Shown here: positions 1-14,300 of the stretch, one piece after another
How the letters are laid out: each line of letters starts with the position of its first letter
Position numbering within the stretch: the first letter of the stretch is position 1
Assembly (NCBI RefSeq): GCF_020882245.1
Contig: NC_083597.1
Location: 79,276,152-79,340,151, forward strand
Source: Rhopalosiphum padi
Taxonomy: Eukaryota > Arthropoda > Insecta > Hemiptera > Aphididae
DNA: 64,000 bases
Direction: 5' to 3'
The notes under the pieces: model-generated
Seen by the model: the letters and a program-made list of their open reading frames with translations, nothing else
Told to the model about the DNA's origin: nothing
Databases searched by the model: none
Program-made: the position numbers and the translations under genes

Positions 1-1729
1 CTAATAATATAATATTTATTATTTTGTAAGAACATATAAAATATGATATGCATTAATTACATTACTCTTATCGAAATTTTAAGACTCTTAACGTCTCGCC
101 AGTAAGACTATTATTTAAAAATTGCTATTAATTAATTAATTAAAAACATTAATAATTAGGTCAATATTATGAATATATATATATATTCATAAAAAAAAAA
201 CCAAAAGTTTATGATACTGGAATGAATTATTGCAATAAATCTGTCAGTCAAAAATGCATAGGTTATCTTACATCTATACATTCGTTAATTCAATGCTATT
301 AGTAATCAATAAAAAAAAAATCAGCATTTTAATATCATAAGACTCGTTGCTGATTGGATATTATTGTCCTAAGATATAGATGCTATCTCAAATGATTAAT
401 TTATATTTTTATTTTTATTACATTTACATGATTATTATGTTTTGTAAATTATGCAATGTACATTTTTTTTTTCATTATTGTAAAATAATTTATAAATGTA
501 ACTCTACATCGTCATCATAAGTATCGCTATAATAACTTTAATTTTTGATGTTAAAAAAAATATATTTTAAATTGGTAAAAACATTTGCACAAATTACTAT
601 AGGCCAACAATAGTATTTAATGAAGTTCATTCGTTTTTATCTACCAAACATAATTAAAAATAAACAGTTACATGAATAAATAGATGAATAGATTCTATAG
701 TATATTTCGTTGTGATTAAAATGACTAAATATATGATAAAAAAAAAATTTGTAATGAAACATACATATCCAACACAATAAAGGATACATTTTAAACTTTT
801 AATATTTTTCAAAAAATACGTGAATGGTTTTAAAGGTAAGACAGCTGATCAATATTACGTTTTCATATATATATATAATAGAAAATCAAAATATAAAAAA
901 TTGTAATTACATAAGACTTGATCAGTACGAATTAAAAAAAAAATTCTAAATAGGCCATCAAACCTCGCTTCGTTGATTACATAACTTAAATGCATGTATA
1001 ATATTATGACAAAGATAATGCAATATTGTATTAGCTAGTAATTTTGTTGTACTTGTAGAGCATTAATTTTTGAACGTTTTCATGATTTAAAGTTTTTATA
1101 CATTTTTATGAAAAATTTCTCAAAATAAATATAAAGGTTAAAATAAGAATAATAATAAATGTTTGATATTATTTCCACAAAATGTTTGTTTAATGTAGGT
1201 TAAGAATGCATAACATATTTCACGGAATATATAAATATATTTTCAGTCACTTAAGTTGTATAGGTACGTTTATTTATTTTTATACTTTAAAAATATTCAT
1301 AGAATTGTTATTCTTACTAAATACATTTTGTAGATATTTCATCCAAATATATATATAATAATTAAACCCACGACGTTTCATAAATTTTTTAGATGTTCGA
1401 AATGCAAAACATCATTAAACATGTTCAGGATAATAACGTTCTGCGTGGTACATTGTAATAATATATATATACCTACAGGCTACATTAAATACGTTATATT
1501 ATATAATATATATATATACTTTTTTTTTAATGCGTCGCACCTCATTTAATCTGCTTCCGACTGCCATCATATCCGATTTTAATGCTCAATGGCCTTTAAA
1601 AACGAGTTCACGTACGCCTCCCCGCTTTTCCCGTAGCTATAACAACTTCCTTCGTGTATATATATTTATATACTATATAGGTATAAGTGCATTCTCTTCT
1701 CCTTTTTATATATTTTTCGCTCTTAAACC
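1..1729. other. AT-rich sequence, nothing recognised
   Basis: Only short A/T runs and (AT)n tracts are visible here. No gene, RNA or element was recognised. Confidence 0.6.
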
Positions 1730-1859
1730 TTAAACTTTTTTTTTTTTGTATTTTGCTCGTCCCATTTTGTTAAAACAATTTTGACGTACACTATTATTTA
1801 ACCTGCGGGCAAGAAAAAGGCAATATCGCGCGTACATAAAATAAGAGATATTTTGTTTT

Positions 1860-2250
1860 TTAACTTCGCGACGGCGGTGGCGCCTGCTCAAGCGTGTCCG
1901 ACAATGCGGGGGTCCCTGGAGCGATAAGACTCGACGGGTGAAGGGGTGCGGTAGACAAGACACAGCGAGGGGCTTTAGAAGATTTATGGGCAGGTGCGGG
2001 GGTAGGACGCGTGGGATTAAACTTTGGTGACGTCGCCTTTGGTTAATCGCCATCGTGCGTATACATGCATTCATATAGGTGTATATATATATTATGCATG
2101 TTTGTACACACGCACACACACGCAAACACACGTATTCTCTTGTTTGTGCATTATCGATTGTGTCTGCAAAGTGCAAACACACACCTGGCCGCCGCCCGCT
2201 CACGACTTGGTCGTAGACGTCCTGTACGGGCTTTTTGTCCTCTTCCGACA
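1860..2250. other. GC-rich island near the left end
   Basis: This block is much richer in G and C than its surroundings, with many CpG dinucleotides (GCGACGGCGGTGGCGCC near 1867). It could be a promoter-associated segment or first exon region of a neighbouring gene. No motif settles which. Confidence 0.35.
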
Positions 2251-2290
2251 TACTCTCGTAAAAGAAATACCGAGGAATAGCCACCATCGA
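2185..2290 (-). CDS. weak candidate exon of an unrecognised gene
   Basis: On the minus strand, an acceptor-like TTCTGTTATAG precedes TCGATGGTGGC, and a donor-like CCAG|GTGTGT ends it, giving 106 bases and 35 codons. The translation includes AIPRYFFYESMSEEDKKPVQ followed by DVYDQVVSGRRP, with balanced composition unlike the surrounding low-complexity sequence. An inner donor GTC|GTGAGC is an alternative. An ATG inside (MSEEDKKPV) could also be a start. I do not recognise the family. Neighbouring exons were not found: the flank to 1730 is GC-rich and holds CA repeats but has no clear coding sequence. It may be an exon of a gene lying mostly outside the window, or chance. Confidence 0.3.
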
Positions 2291-2296
2291 CTATAA

Positions 2297-4215
2297 CAGA
2301 AGTCTCTTTGTTGCAATGGTACCTATCAAATACCATATTTATTATATATAAGTAATAACCTGTACATCGCTTTAATACCGTACATAGAACGTATATATGA
2401 ATGTATACAATACGCGATGGATTTGTAAAACGAAGAAAGGTTTAGATAAAAATTATATTATAGTATTATCAATGGTTTTGTTATAGAATAGTATATGGTA
2501 CAATACATATATATTGGTACCTATTATGTAAGTTTGAAAACATACTATAAGTCAAAATACGTGATGTTTTAATACTCGTGTGTTCACTTTTGCTTAACGT
2601 ATAAATTAATTCAGTTGACTTACTTTAATTTATTATATTTAATAATTTTATGAATATAATAGGTATGAGTATTATATTATTATATAGTATAGTTAGTTTG
2701 GTAACCTTCATAAAGCAAATAAATATGATATCTAAAATTGTTTATTAATCTGTATTGATGTATAAATAATTCGTTAAAACGAATCGTAAAGAACTTAATT
2801 ATACAAAAATGTAGTAAGTAATATATTTTGCAACGAGATAATATTCATTAAAATCCATTAGTACTTTCATTAATCAGTAGTCTTCTTGTCTTTTAAAAAT
2901 GTTAGTATATTTAACACGTGTCAAACGAATCTTTGTAAATGTTTACCTTCGGATCAAGATTCCCACTCAATGAATACTTAATGAATAACATTCAAACGAG
3001 ATTAAAGTCTCTTGGGAAATTTATTCTAGTAAAATGAATTCCCGGCCACTATACTATCATATTTCTTATTAATTTGAATAAATATATTTAAAATATAGAA
3101 ATAATTAAAAATAATAAAAAGTAAAACACAATACGTACATTCTATTGAAATATTTTACACAATTATAAAAAGCGACTGTAGTGAATATATTGATAAAGAT
3201 TTGTAAAATAACTTATACATTGTGATTTAAGTGGATACTTTATGCTTGTACAAAGGTAAGTACATACAATGAATATAAATACGATTAAAGTATAATTTAT
3301 AACTCTATATCATCATATTATACTTAGATACTCATTGTGATCAATTTTAATATTTTTGCGCTTAAAATACCAAGGCTACAAGTTAGTAAGCCTATGTTTA
3401 TTAATAAACATTTAACACTATATTTACCTATTTAATATTTATCATTAACTAAATATAAATATGCTTTAATGATATTCAATTTTTTTTTTTTACAATACCT
3501 AGGTGCGTGTACATTATTTGCGTTTCAGAATATAATATTATCATTTAAATATTGATTACCCATAACAACTATAAAACTACAATGGTATGTTTTATTCTAA
3601 AATTTATTTTTTTATTAAATATTCTAAAATATCAGTTTGCAATAATATACCTTTACCGTTTTAACTTTATTTTTACTTTAATAATATAGTCAATAGTCCA
3701 ATAAAGTTAAAAAATAGTGTGTACAAACAAATATTTTCATTTTTAAAAAATATTGTAATGAATGCATGTATTCAATTTTTTGGTGTTTTAATTAAATATT
3801 AATATTTCTCTGAACTTTTATTTTTATTCTTATAAATTTAAATACGATAAAATATTATACTTAACATTGAAAAAAATTGTACTATTCTAATATTTTACAT
3901 TCGTTGTTTAGAATTTAGATACTTAATGTTTTCATTTTATCCACACAAAATTAACTGTAATCGTCAGGTCTTATTGTTATTGATTGTTCATTGTTCGACC
4001 TTCTATAATATTAAAATGAAGCCAAATATAATAAATACAGATAAAACAACGGTGCTATAAAAGTACTTTTTTATACAATCTAAAATAAGACGTTCCTAGC
4101 TTATTAACCATTTAAATTTTTGGACAGTTATATGATAAGCTAAACCATTTTTATACATTTATAATAATATGTGTGTAATGAAAATATGCTCATATACCAT
4201 TATAATATCCCATTC
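2297..4215. other. AT-rich sequence, nothing recognised
   Basis: No open frame of useful length, RNA gene or repeat family was recognised in this stretch. Confidence 0.6.
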
Positions 4216-4384
4216 CGTAGCGTAGCCATAGGGGGGGGGGAGTCAATGGGCAATGGCCACCCTCATCGGCTGTATCAACTTAACATAAGAATTAACTGTT
4301 ATTGTTAATTGTTGATTATGTTTTCTTAGTATTTTGGGTTTGCCCCCCCCCCCCTTTATTTTAAAATGCTGGCTACGCCATTGA
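4216..4384. mobile_element. small MITE-like element with G-run/C-run ends
   Basis: The left end reads GCGTAGCCATAGGGGGGGGGG, and the right end has CCCCCCCCCC followed about 15 bases on by TGCTGGCTACGCCATTG. The shared inverted core is GCGTAGCCA, giving about 170 bases with no coding capacity. TIRs of the TGGCGTAGCCA type are common in insect MITEs. The family was not assigned and target-site duplications are not clear. Confidence 0.6.
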
Positions 4385-7300
4385 GTCTAATATTCATATC
4401 ATTCGGCTACGCGTCTGGAAATCAACTGATATTCACGTTATAATAGCGTATGGCCCTCGTCTATGTACACAGAAACAACGTGCGGCCAAAAAAGGGATCT
4501 GATGTCCAAACAAAGATTATTCTTGAAAACGCAGATCTTATTATTAAGCCTCCTACCAGTTATCACTCTATGGCCAGCGTGGTCGTATCGTTTGATCCCT
4601 ATTACATACGTATTACACATCTTAGCAACAACCCGTTCTCTGCGAAATACCATATCCTGCAGGAGCAACAACTGGTCTTAATTATTAACAACCAGTAATC
4701 AGTTATACATTTTTTTTAATTCGATTAACTTATTTTCAATACGTACCTATATTGTATGTCGCCTAACACAACAATATATTGGCAGATGCGAACCAAGTAA
4801 AACATATATAATTACATATTATAATACATATAGGTACATGTACATAATTTATATAAAATTATATTGTAAGATATATCATGAAGATTTAAGCAAATAATAA
4901 TAACTATTATATTATAATAAAATGAGAAGTTAATACTGATTATAAATAGTATAATACAGGGTAACAATTTGTTAATAACTAATTATTAATAAGTTATAAT
5001 TGAGACAGATAGAGGTAATATAATACAATTTATGACCGTGAAAGGTGTAGTTTAGTGCTAAACTATGTATAATCTCGAACTTGTTGATTTAAATAAAGTG
5101 AACTATGGATTTGTTTAGTCATAGTACTTATGTGGTCTCGATTTTTTTTTATTTGAAGGCCTTTGTGTACAATCTTATTTCGTACAAACTTTGATTAACT
5201 TACTATTATTATAATAATACTTAATTTAAAAAAATGTTAAAGTGTGTTGATGTTCATATCTGGTCTAGCGTAAGATTAGTGGCTGTAATGTTTGACTGAC
5301 GGTTGCTATACGGTATACGGTATGAATTCACTATTGAATTTTACTGATTTTAGCAATAGTGGAATGCAATAACAGTGTAAGCTAAAATATAAATTACGTA
5401 CTTTTTGAAACTTTGGCTTCTATTATTTGTTATACAGTTATTGTTATACTATTTCAATACTAAATTAAAAATATCCTGTAAATTGATAATAAAGTTGTTG
5501 CTCCAATATTAAGGGATTCATTAAAAACTGTTGTATCTAATTAATTTTATTATTAATGCAAAATAGTTTTACTACGATTATTATAACTATCCGTATTTGT
5601 CCGTGCATTATTAAAATTAAAATTAAATATGAATACTGCGTTACCTAATAATTCATATTATATATATATATATAGGTAATTACTAAAATTGTATTACAAT
5701 AATAGAATCAGCCGATGATAATAATACAATATGAAATAAAGATTTTAAATGAACCGAGAAATCGCAAAATTATATTAAATCATTGAAATACTCAATAAAA
5801 ACATAATACTTACTCGTCTGTTATCTGTATAATAAATAATAATATATACAAGAGAGATTATAAATTGAAATAATAGCTATTCATTTAAGGATAAATACTG
5901 TTTTTCATCCATTACATTAGTTATTTTAAATTCAAATACGATTAAATGCAAAATTAACAAAAACGATTATACCTAATTCGTTTATTCCGGAAAACTATTA
6001 AGTAAATAAAATAAAAAGTAAAAAAAGGTTATTTTAATAAATATATGCAAAGTTAGTCAAGTAAATTGTACCAATTACTTTAATGCGGTAACAATAAATT
6101 CAACTGAAGAGGTTTACAGAGAAATTATATTTTCTTTTTATAAAATATAATATTATTATTTTTCTTTTTGAAGCTTAATCCATTCGAAACAGAAATCGCC
6201 TCATATCCCCTGAATTCACCAATATTGTTTATTGTACATTAATATGTACATAGTATAGTAACGAATAAATCTATTGAAATTGTCTAGATATTTCGAAAAT
6301 TCTCCAAACTTTTTTAATAGACCGTTCAAGCGTATAAATCCATTCCTACTATTTACTAACTCTGTCCAACTATAAGCCGTTAGACGTGACCTGTTATTGA
6401 TGGATGATGGTTTGGCCCACGTGTTCATGATCGATAAGCCTGGGACACGATTAGTCAATACACGAATGTCTCGTACCTATCTAAAAATTGTATGATATTT
6501 TGCTGAAATAATTTAATAAGTCTGAGATAATGTACATGTAGTTAGGTAGTAGGTACCTATCTAAAATACTGCATAAACGTAACTGACCTAACCTAACCCT
6601 CTCCGGTTGTCCACACGATGGAGTATAGGCACAAATTACTATATTATATTATACCTATACTATAATACTCGCTGGCCGATATGATATTGCGCAACAACCT
6701 GTTATACGATCACGAATCACGATGCATGCATGCTGAATCCATATAGTGTGGAACAATTATATCACAATATAAATGTATTTACGGTTGCCTATAAAATAAT
6801 TAATCACAATCGTTATTGTAATAGCGGTGGACTTCGATAATGCTATCATGTATTTTGTACTGTTTAGAATTTTGCATTTTAGCGTAGGTAAAATTATATA
6901 TTATTATCTGCACCGTACAAATAAAAAAAAATACGTACTGATGCACAATGTATACAAATTTATTCTCGTAATTCTATATATAGTATAATATATGTGATAT
7001 ATGGTATTGAATGGTACGGTGTGTGTGTTTGATTTATTAAATTGTCTAGCTTTGACGTGTTTTTATTATTTACAAATCAAATTTAAAAAATAAATTATAT
7101 CGTACCTACCTGTTAAAATCGCAATTAAATCTGTCTATGAATATATATTATAATGTAAAATAAATCTATTTATACCATTCCCGTAAATGCAATTACATTG
7201 TATGCAACATAGTCAAAATTATATTTTTAAATAATCAAACATACATTTTAACCTACAGGCACAAATATATTAGTAGATAAAATAACAAATAATATAGTTT

Positions 7301-7894
7301 ATTTAAAATAAAACCGATCGGCTTGGTAAAAATTAATAGAATAATAGCCCAAGCTGATAATACTCGGCACCATGGTAGTTGCGGTGTACTGTAGTCTGTA
7401 CGAATAAATCCAACTAAAATATTGTTAAAATTTAAAATACGCTACGCATATTAAATTTAATGTCAATGTTTGCCAAAACTCGTATGCTGTGTAGGCGAAG
7501 TCCAATTGATGTAAATAATAATATTTTGATGTCAATATTATAAATAAGGATTGGTTTGTATAACTTCAACAAGTTCAATATTGTATGAACCGCCTTACAA
7601 AAGTTTTATATTTGAATTTCCTGGAGTCTGTTTATTTTAATACCACAAACTGGATATTTTAGGCTGTAGCTGCGATGCAAGTAAATTATGCACTTATATC
7701 GAGTTATATACAATTATACAAGTCGACATTTGTAACATCTAACCTCACATAAACTTACTGTTCTAATCTGCCTCACTGGTCACTGCATCATTTAACATGC
7801 AGGATCTCGATTCTATTTCCTACTCAATTAAATTCACCATCACCACAAATCTATCCGACAATATATAATTCTCTCCAACGTATAATCTATACTG
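4385..7894. other. intergenic, AT-rich, small unrecognised open frames
   Basis: Two slightly GC-richer patches (about 4440-4690 and 6180-6470) carry open frames of 80 or so codons on one or both strands. None matches a family I know. The rest is AT-rich sequence with (AT)n tracts. Confidence 0.5.
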
Positions 7895-8213
7895 CAGAGA
7901 TGGGCAACTCAAAGTTACTAGAGGGCCAATTTTTAGAAAATTAAAACCTAGCGAACCTGCAGGGCAGAAAGTAAAAAAAAAAAAAGTCATTCAAAATATG
8001 TATTTTAATAATTAGTATTTATTTTTTTTATAATATGAATTAACAGTGATTACAAAAAATGTTATTAAAAATAATTAAATTAAGTACAAAATATAATACT
8101 CTTATCGATAAGATAGAGTATAGACGATAAACTTTAAAATTGTATGATGTAATTTGAAAATATTGCACGGGCCAGATAAAAAAGGCTCGCGGGCTATCAG
8201 TTGCTCATTCCTG
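7895..8213. mobile_element. hAT-like MITE remnant
   Basis: The left end CAGAGATGGGCAACTC (7895-7910) and the reverse complement of the right end, CAGGAATGAGCAACTG (8198-8213), agree at 12 of 16 positions. GGGCCAATTT and GGGCCAGATA lie just inside the two ends. The interior is AT-rich and non-coding. CAG(A/G)GATGGGCAA ends are typical of short hAT elements. No convincing 8 bp duplication flanks it, so the copy is old. Confidence 0.55.
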
Positions 8214-8299
8214 ATCCATGGTATTTAAGTAGTATTTTTACTATAATTTATTTATCATTATACTTGTATTTTCATATATCTATAATATAAAAATGAATC

Positions 8300-8303
<4 letters not shown>

Positions 8304-8330
<27 letters not shown>

Positions 8331-8392
8331 GAAAATATATATATAAATATGAATATATATATATATATATGAATATATATATATATATATGT
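8304..8392. repeat. AT microsatellite cluster
   Basis: Three (AT)n blocks separated by GAAA/GAAT interruptions. Confidence 0.9.
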
Positions 8393-11300
8393 ATAATTCA
8401 ATATCGCCAATATCACCCAATGGCTACTGTTACCACGGACTTACTTAAAAAAAAAAATTATAAAAAGAAACTTACCGTTGCAATATATCACGTATATAAT
8501 ATTCCAGACGGTGAATATACTTCGAATATTGTGATTTGGCTGATTGGGAATAATTGCAGTATATATTATCTACAGCACGCATGTTGTCTTTCCGATGTCG
8601 TATCGAGAGAGTCGTCGGTAACCGAGATCAAGCCGGTACAATATTAACAATGGAATATTTTATTAGCGACAATATACTATATTGTTATTATCTTATTATT
8701 ATCATTATTATTGCGTAAAATAATCGATTAAAATATATATTATATTGTTACTTGAAGTCACTATTCGTTTGGCGACTCTTCGAGTTGGCTCCAAATCTAT
8801 ACATCGAACGTCAATAATAATAAATTAATAGATAATTGTCGCCCAATACCTACATATCATTATGGTATGCATAAAATAGTAATAATATTATAATATTTCC
8901 AATACGACAGTATCTAATTGCAGTTTTACATTGTTTGCCCGTGGCAAATAACAAGAACATATTCGCGTGTATATTTACTCTTTTTATTATTTTTCTCTCG
9001 GAATTCGATAAATAAATAAAACGTATATACGTATATAGTATATGTAAGCGTTATTGGCATATGGCGAAACCGTCAGGGCAAAAATAATAAACCAAACATT
9101 GCTAAGAGTAAATAAACTGTCAACGACGTGTTTACCTATACATAAAATATAATAATGTATTTTATTACATACACATTATAATAATCATACGCATATTTTA
9201 AAAGTGTATATTATTGTAAGCGTCACGTGTCACATTAACAATGTTTTTAGTATTATTATAATATTGACGGGTTATCCGCGTGTATAGTTATCTGACGGCC
9301 GACGAGTGTGTTTTATCGGACACGCTTTGGGTATAAGTGCATGTTGAACTTTTTGACTCGGGCGTAAAAATAACTCGTTCCAATTTTAGAAGCGACTAAT
9401 AGCCAATAAACTATATATATATATTATATAGGTATCTCTACCTACTATTTCATACCGTTCGTAACGTATAGTAACGTGTATTAATCATATTAATAATATA
9501 GTAAATTATGTTATATATATATATATTACATATTATTATACACAGTTCTAGCGATGTTAATAGTTTGCGCTAAATAAAATATACAATATAATACGGAGAA
9601 CTTATGATAATTTAATCGTCTCGAGACTATTTTAATTTTTTTAGATGTTTCGGTATCATGTATAACGTCGGTGGAACATTATATTATTATATTGTAGGTT
9701 AATGATGGCTGATCACTGATCAGTCGGCAATCGCATGATGGTCTGCGTCGCGTACACACGATTGAACATAATTAATTTTTTGTGTTATACAGACTCTACA
9801 TTGTATAGAGGTATAGCGTATAGAGGAGGCATTATAATATTATTTAAACAATAACACGAGAGCTGGTCGAAAGAAATAATATACATTTTGGTTTTTTCTC
9901 AGTTCTAACCGAAATCGTTATACTTCTTTGAACCGACAATGGTAACTAAACATAATCGTAAGGGTAGCTGCTCAAATAAAGTTTCCAAGTTATACAATAA
10001 ATTATTATATTATATTATCGTCGTCCATCCGTGCCCGCATCAGCGCATGTCACCGCTGCAGTTCGTGCCGCGCACGTGAAGAATTTTTTTCCTTTTTTAT
10101 ATTTCCCCTATTCAACCAGCCCCGAAAACCATACAGACCGCGGCCCGCCGCCTCGCCGAACATTAATTTCACGGACGTAATTTATTCCGAGCCACCTTCG
10201 GGATGCACAGCAACGGCCACGCGATGAATGATTTACGACGGCCGAAAAATAAAAAAATCTACTATTGTCGAGCGATCTTTTTCCCCATCAGCTCCTCGAC
10301 TCCTTTTTTTTTTTTATTTATATCATTCGTTTTGTTCCGACAGTTGAAAGAAAAAATGACTTTAAGTTCTAAAAGGGATTTGACGCAGTCGCACTGCTAT
10401 ATATATATAAACTATGCGCGGAGAAAAGCACGCTGAAGACGATTTGCTCGTAATCGATTATAGAACGGCAGTTATTTATATATATATATTATTTCGTCGT
10501 CCTAATATCGAATGTATTATTATTTCATTTTCACAGCATTTGATACGTATTTAGCATGCGAGTACGCAGAAACTCAGCTTAAGTATTATATATTATCGTG
10601 TGGTGATTACGTTATTTATTCATCATTCTTGGAGTTTATCCGACGGCAGTTTGAGTCGAACGCGAAACGAGTAAATTATACTTTAATATAACATGATATT
10701 ATGCACTACGGAAAGAAAACTATCGAATCCGAAACATTAAATTATTCTATAATATACATAATATACACATCTCCTGGTGTACTGCACAGCTACACGTATT
10801 CATACAATGTACGTTTAGCAAGTAACCGGTCCTCCGTATTATACACATTACTCGAAAGTTATATTATAATTAATACGCACCCGTGGACTTCAGATAATAA
10901 TTATTAGCAAATTAGGTTATTTGACGTTTAATCGTTATCACTATATCTTATTATTATTTTGTTAACCGATACGCCGTTATAATAATAATACACAAAACAT
11001 ATATATAGTTTGTATAACTACATATACAATATATTATAATAGTATATAACATCAAAGTGTGCTCGAATGAATGCAAAAAGAAAAAAGATTCGAATGCTAC
11101 AAAAGTACCCCGAGGCCGAACCGAGGTAATACGCTGCTCGTTCGTGGTTAATATTTTTTTTCTTTCTTTTTATCATTAAAGTTTTTTGAATGCCAAACGA
11201 AATGTACAGCAAAATAAAAAAAACCGTCATAACGCTTGACATCTTCCGTATGCCCTAGACAATCTCTTCCGCAAATGCTTTTGAACATGCATTTTTTACC

Positions 11301-14300
11301 CTCCACAAAAGAGCGGCGGTTTAAAGTTGTGGGCGCCACGGGGTTTTTTTTGCCAATAGGTTTTCCGTTATAATATTCCCCTCGTGTTTTGGGAAAAAAA
11401 CTTGCAATACTTTTAGTGCATTAAAAAAAATTCAAATGAGTTACAACAATATATATATATATCATAATGGTATACTGCAATGTATTTATATATAATATCG
11501 TGCGTTGAGATAACTATGTAAAATATCAAAGGCTGACATTATTATTACATGCCACGCGGGGAACTCATTATTTAGAATAATAAGAAGTAATAAGAAGTAA
11601 TTGAGTTAAATATCGACTCAATAACATCTACAATGTAAACATGAAATCTTACGTGTGATTAGACAACATAAAATAATAATATTATATCGTGATAAAAATA
11701 AAATTACACGCAAAATACGACCATCCTAAATGGAATATTTTGTCAAAAAAAATTATTCTATAAAAATGTACGTACAAATTAGTGTTTACAAATACATATT
11801 ACATTTATTTTATGGTTTATAGTTAAACAATTATTCTTATAATATAGAATTTAGTATAAATTAAAATATATTTTTTAATTAACTAAGTTCGAATAATTGG
11901 CATAGTGAAAATGTTTTAATACAAAATATACACATTTATTTTTTTTTTAATTATATTAAATGTCTTCAAAAAAAATGTTGACTAAATCAATTGCCATATA
12001 CTTGGATGAATAAAAATATTTTGTATTTTAAACATGAAACGAAAATATATTGGCTCTATAATGATTGTTTTTTGTACAAATTATTTATTCTAAGACCAAT
12101 TTTAAAGTAGTAATTAGAAGTTCTTAAAAAGTTTCTTATTCTACTTTTAGTAATATGCAAGGTATAATCATAGTATGTATAATGCATATATTTGAACTTT
12201 ACAGACATATTATATACGCTTGCATATTTTATAATGACTTTAAAACTTTCGGTTATTACTGATGGCTGATAAATAGTGATAATATACTAGATAGCATCGA
12301 CCATTTTTACAAACACTTTACTAAATATTCTTTTATAATTTCGAAATTGAGAAAGAATAAAATTCAGAGGAGGAAAGAAGAATTCTTGTGATATAAGTAT
12401 ATATAAAAAATGTCAATAGGTACTCATAGAAACTATCTTTTAAATCAAAGCCAAAATATGTTTAAAAAGTATAAAAAAAAATATGTATTTAAATACTTTG
12501 AAGATGCTCTGCATAAAATTTTACGGGTTCTAAGATTCATAGCCTCATGTGTATTATTGATAAATAAAGAAAACAACATAGTTATCGATGAAAATACGGA
12601 TGTTCTTTATGCTACTCGTATTATTGTCGCTGTGGTAAATGAGAAAATCCCTTCACACTAATGCATTTTATTTAAATTTAGTTCATTTAAGCTCCTACGC
12701 TACCTATATGCGTATATACTATATAATATTAGGTATTTAAGCATAATCGACTTTACATAGTATAATATCTACTCTGTTATCTTTTTTTCCATTTTTGCGC
12801 TTTACATATTAAATACATTGCTTCCTGGAACACAGTCGAACGTTTCGTTTATGCGGTAGAAATAGTATAATAATTATAAAATTCATTTATAAAATACTAT
12901 CAATGACTTACGTAGTTACGCACAATTAATTTATTACAATAATAGTATATAATATATGTATTATGTATATATTTATATAATATATATTAATACATATCAA
13001 ATCGAACTTTATTCGAATTTTATTATAGTCTAATGATTCTGTATTATCATTATAGACTATCTTTTCCCACCGTCATCATAATACAACATAATAGAGTATT
13101 ATATTATTAATTACATTAATAGCACCTATTGTAGAATAATATTTTATATTATATAAATATAATAATTGGAAACAATTAATAACTTTTCGCACGTTTGTAC
13201 GGGAGTAACAGCTTCGTGAATGTAGATAAAAGTGTACACGCCTTATCGAACGTCCCTGGATGTTTCCCCTTTGAACTGTTTGCTTTCCAGATTCATGCGG
13301 ACATTGACCGTTCATTATAGAAAATACATAATTATATTTATTACTAAATAATTATTCTAAATAATATTAATAATAATAATTATAATCCAATATTGCTGAA
13401 TAGCAATACTTTATTATACGATATTAAACATCGTATATATTATAATATAATTTATTCATCGAGTAACAGAGTAATATTATACTATAATAGTGTGTCTATA
13501 CGTTAATTTGTTATATGTGTGCATGGGGTCACTATACTGTACACATTTATCTTTACAAAATTTTACGAAAAAGCAATTTTGTTAAACGGTCATCAGTTTT
13601 CAATAAATTATTAAATTATACAAGGTTATTCAAAATGATTCGTCTGATGCTTGGAACTTGGCCTTCTGATATTACTTTATGTGACTATTTCATAATATTA
13701 TCAACCACATTTTACTCTTCCCCCCCCCCCGAAAAAAAAATTAGCTGAATCAGGTATATTATGATAAATTTGACTATCGATTGGATATTGTTCATATAAG
13801 TGATGGAAGTCATAATATAGAACATATGCGTATATATATATATATCATAAATCAAATTTATAGCATTATTATTTTATGAAATCTTGAAGTTCCAATACGT
13901 TAGTTCCTTTAAACAAACCTATTCTATCTTGATATTGCTATACCTATATAAATATATATTTTTTCTTTTCCTTCTATATAGGTATATGTATATATTTTTA
14001 AATGCCTTCATTATCGCTCATTCGTATTGTAAGAAAATATTTTAACAGGTTGTATAATTCAGAAATTAAAACAAATTTTTTTATTACGTATATAAATTAT
14101 AAAATTATCACTCTAAACCTAAAAACTTAAATCATGTAACAGTAATCTGAAACCGGATGAATCGTTTTAAATAACCCTGTATAATAATATAATATGTAAA
14201 TGATAGCCTTTTTGTATCGTTTTGATACAGTCGCATATACAAAAACGGATAAACTTTTGCGTTTAATTGGGCAAGCTGACGGTGCTAAAGTACATTTGTG

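Noticed and set aside
4438..4698. Overlapping open frames of 72-82 codons on both strands
   Set aside because: Open on three frames at once, which points to a stop-poor patch rather than a gene. No recognised motifs were seen.
6588..6601. CCTAACCTAACCCT, resembling the insect telomere repeat TTAGG
   Set aside because: It has only two copies and lies inside ordinary AT-rich DNA, which is too little to call a telomeric tract.
8278..8305. Short string TCTATAATATAAAAATGAATCGC resembling another Helitron-type 5' end
   Set aside because: Too short, and it runs directly into an AT microsatellite. The resemblance is from memory only.
12410..12661. Open frame of 83 codons (MSIGTHRNYLLNQSQ start)
   Set aside because: It has a somewhat protein-like composition but no recognised family, no splice context and AT-biased codons. 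Chance cannot be excluded.
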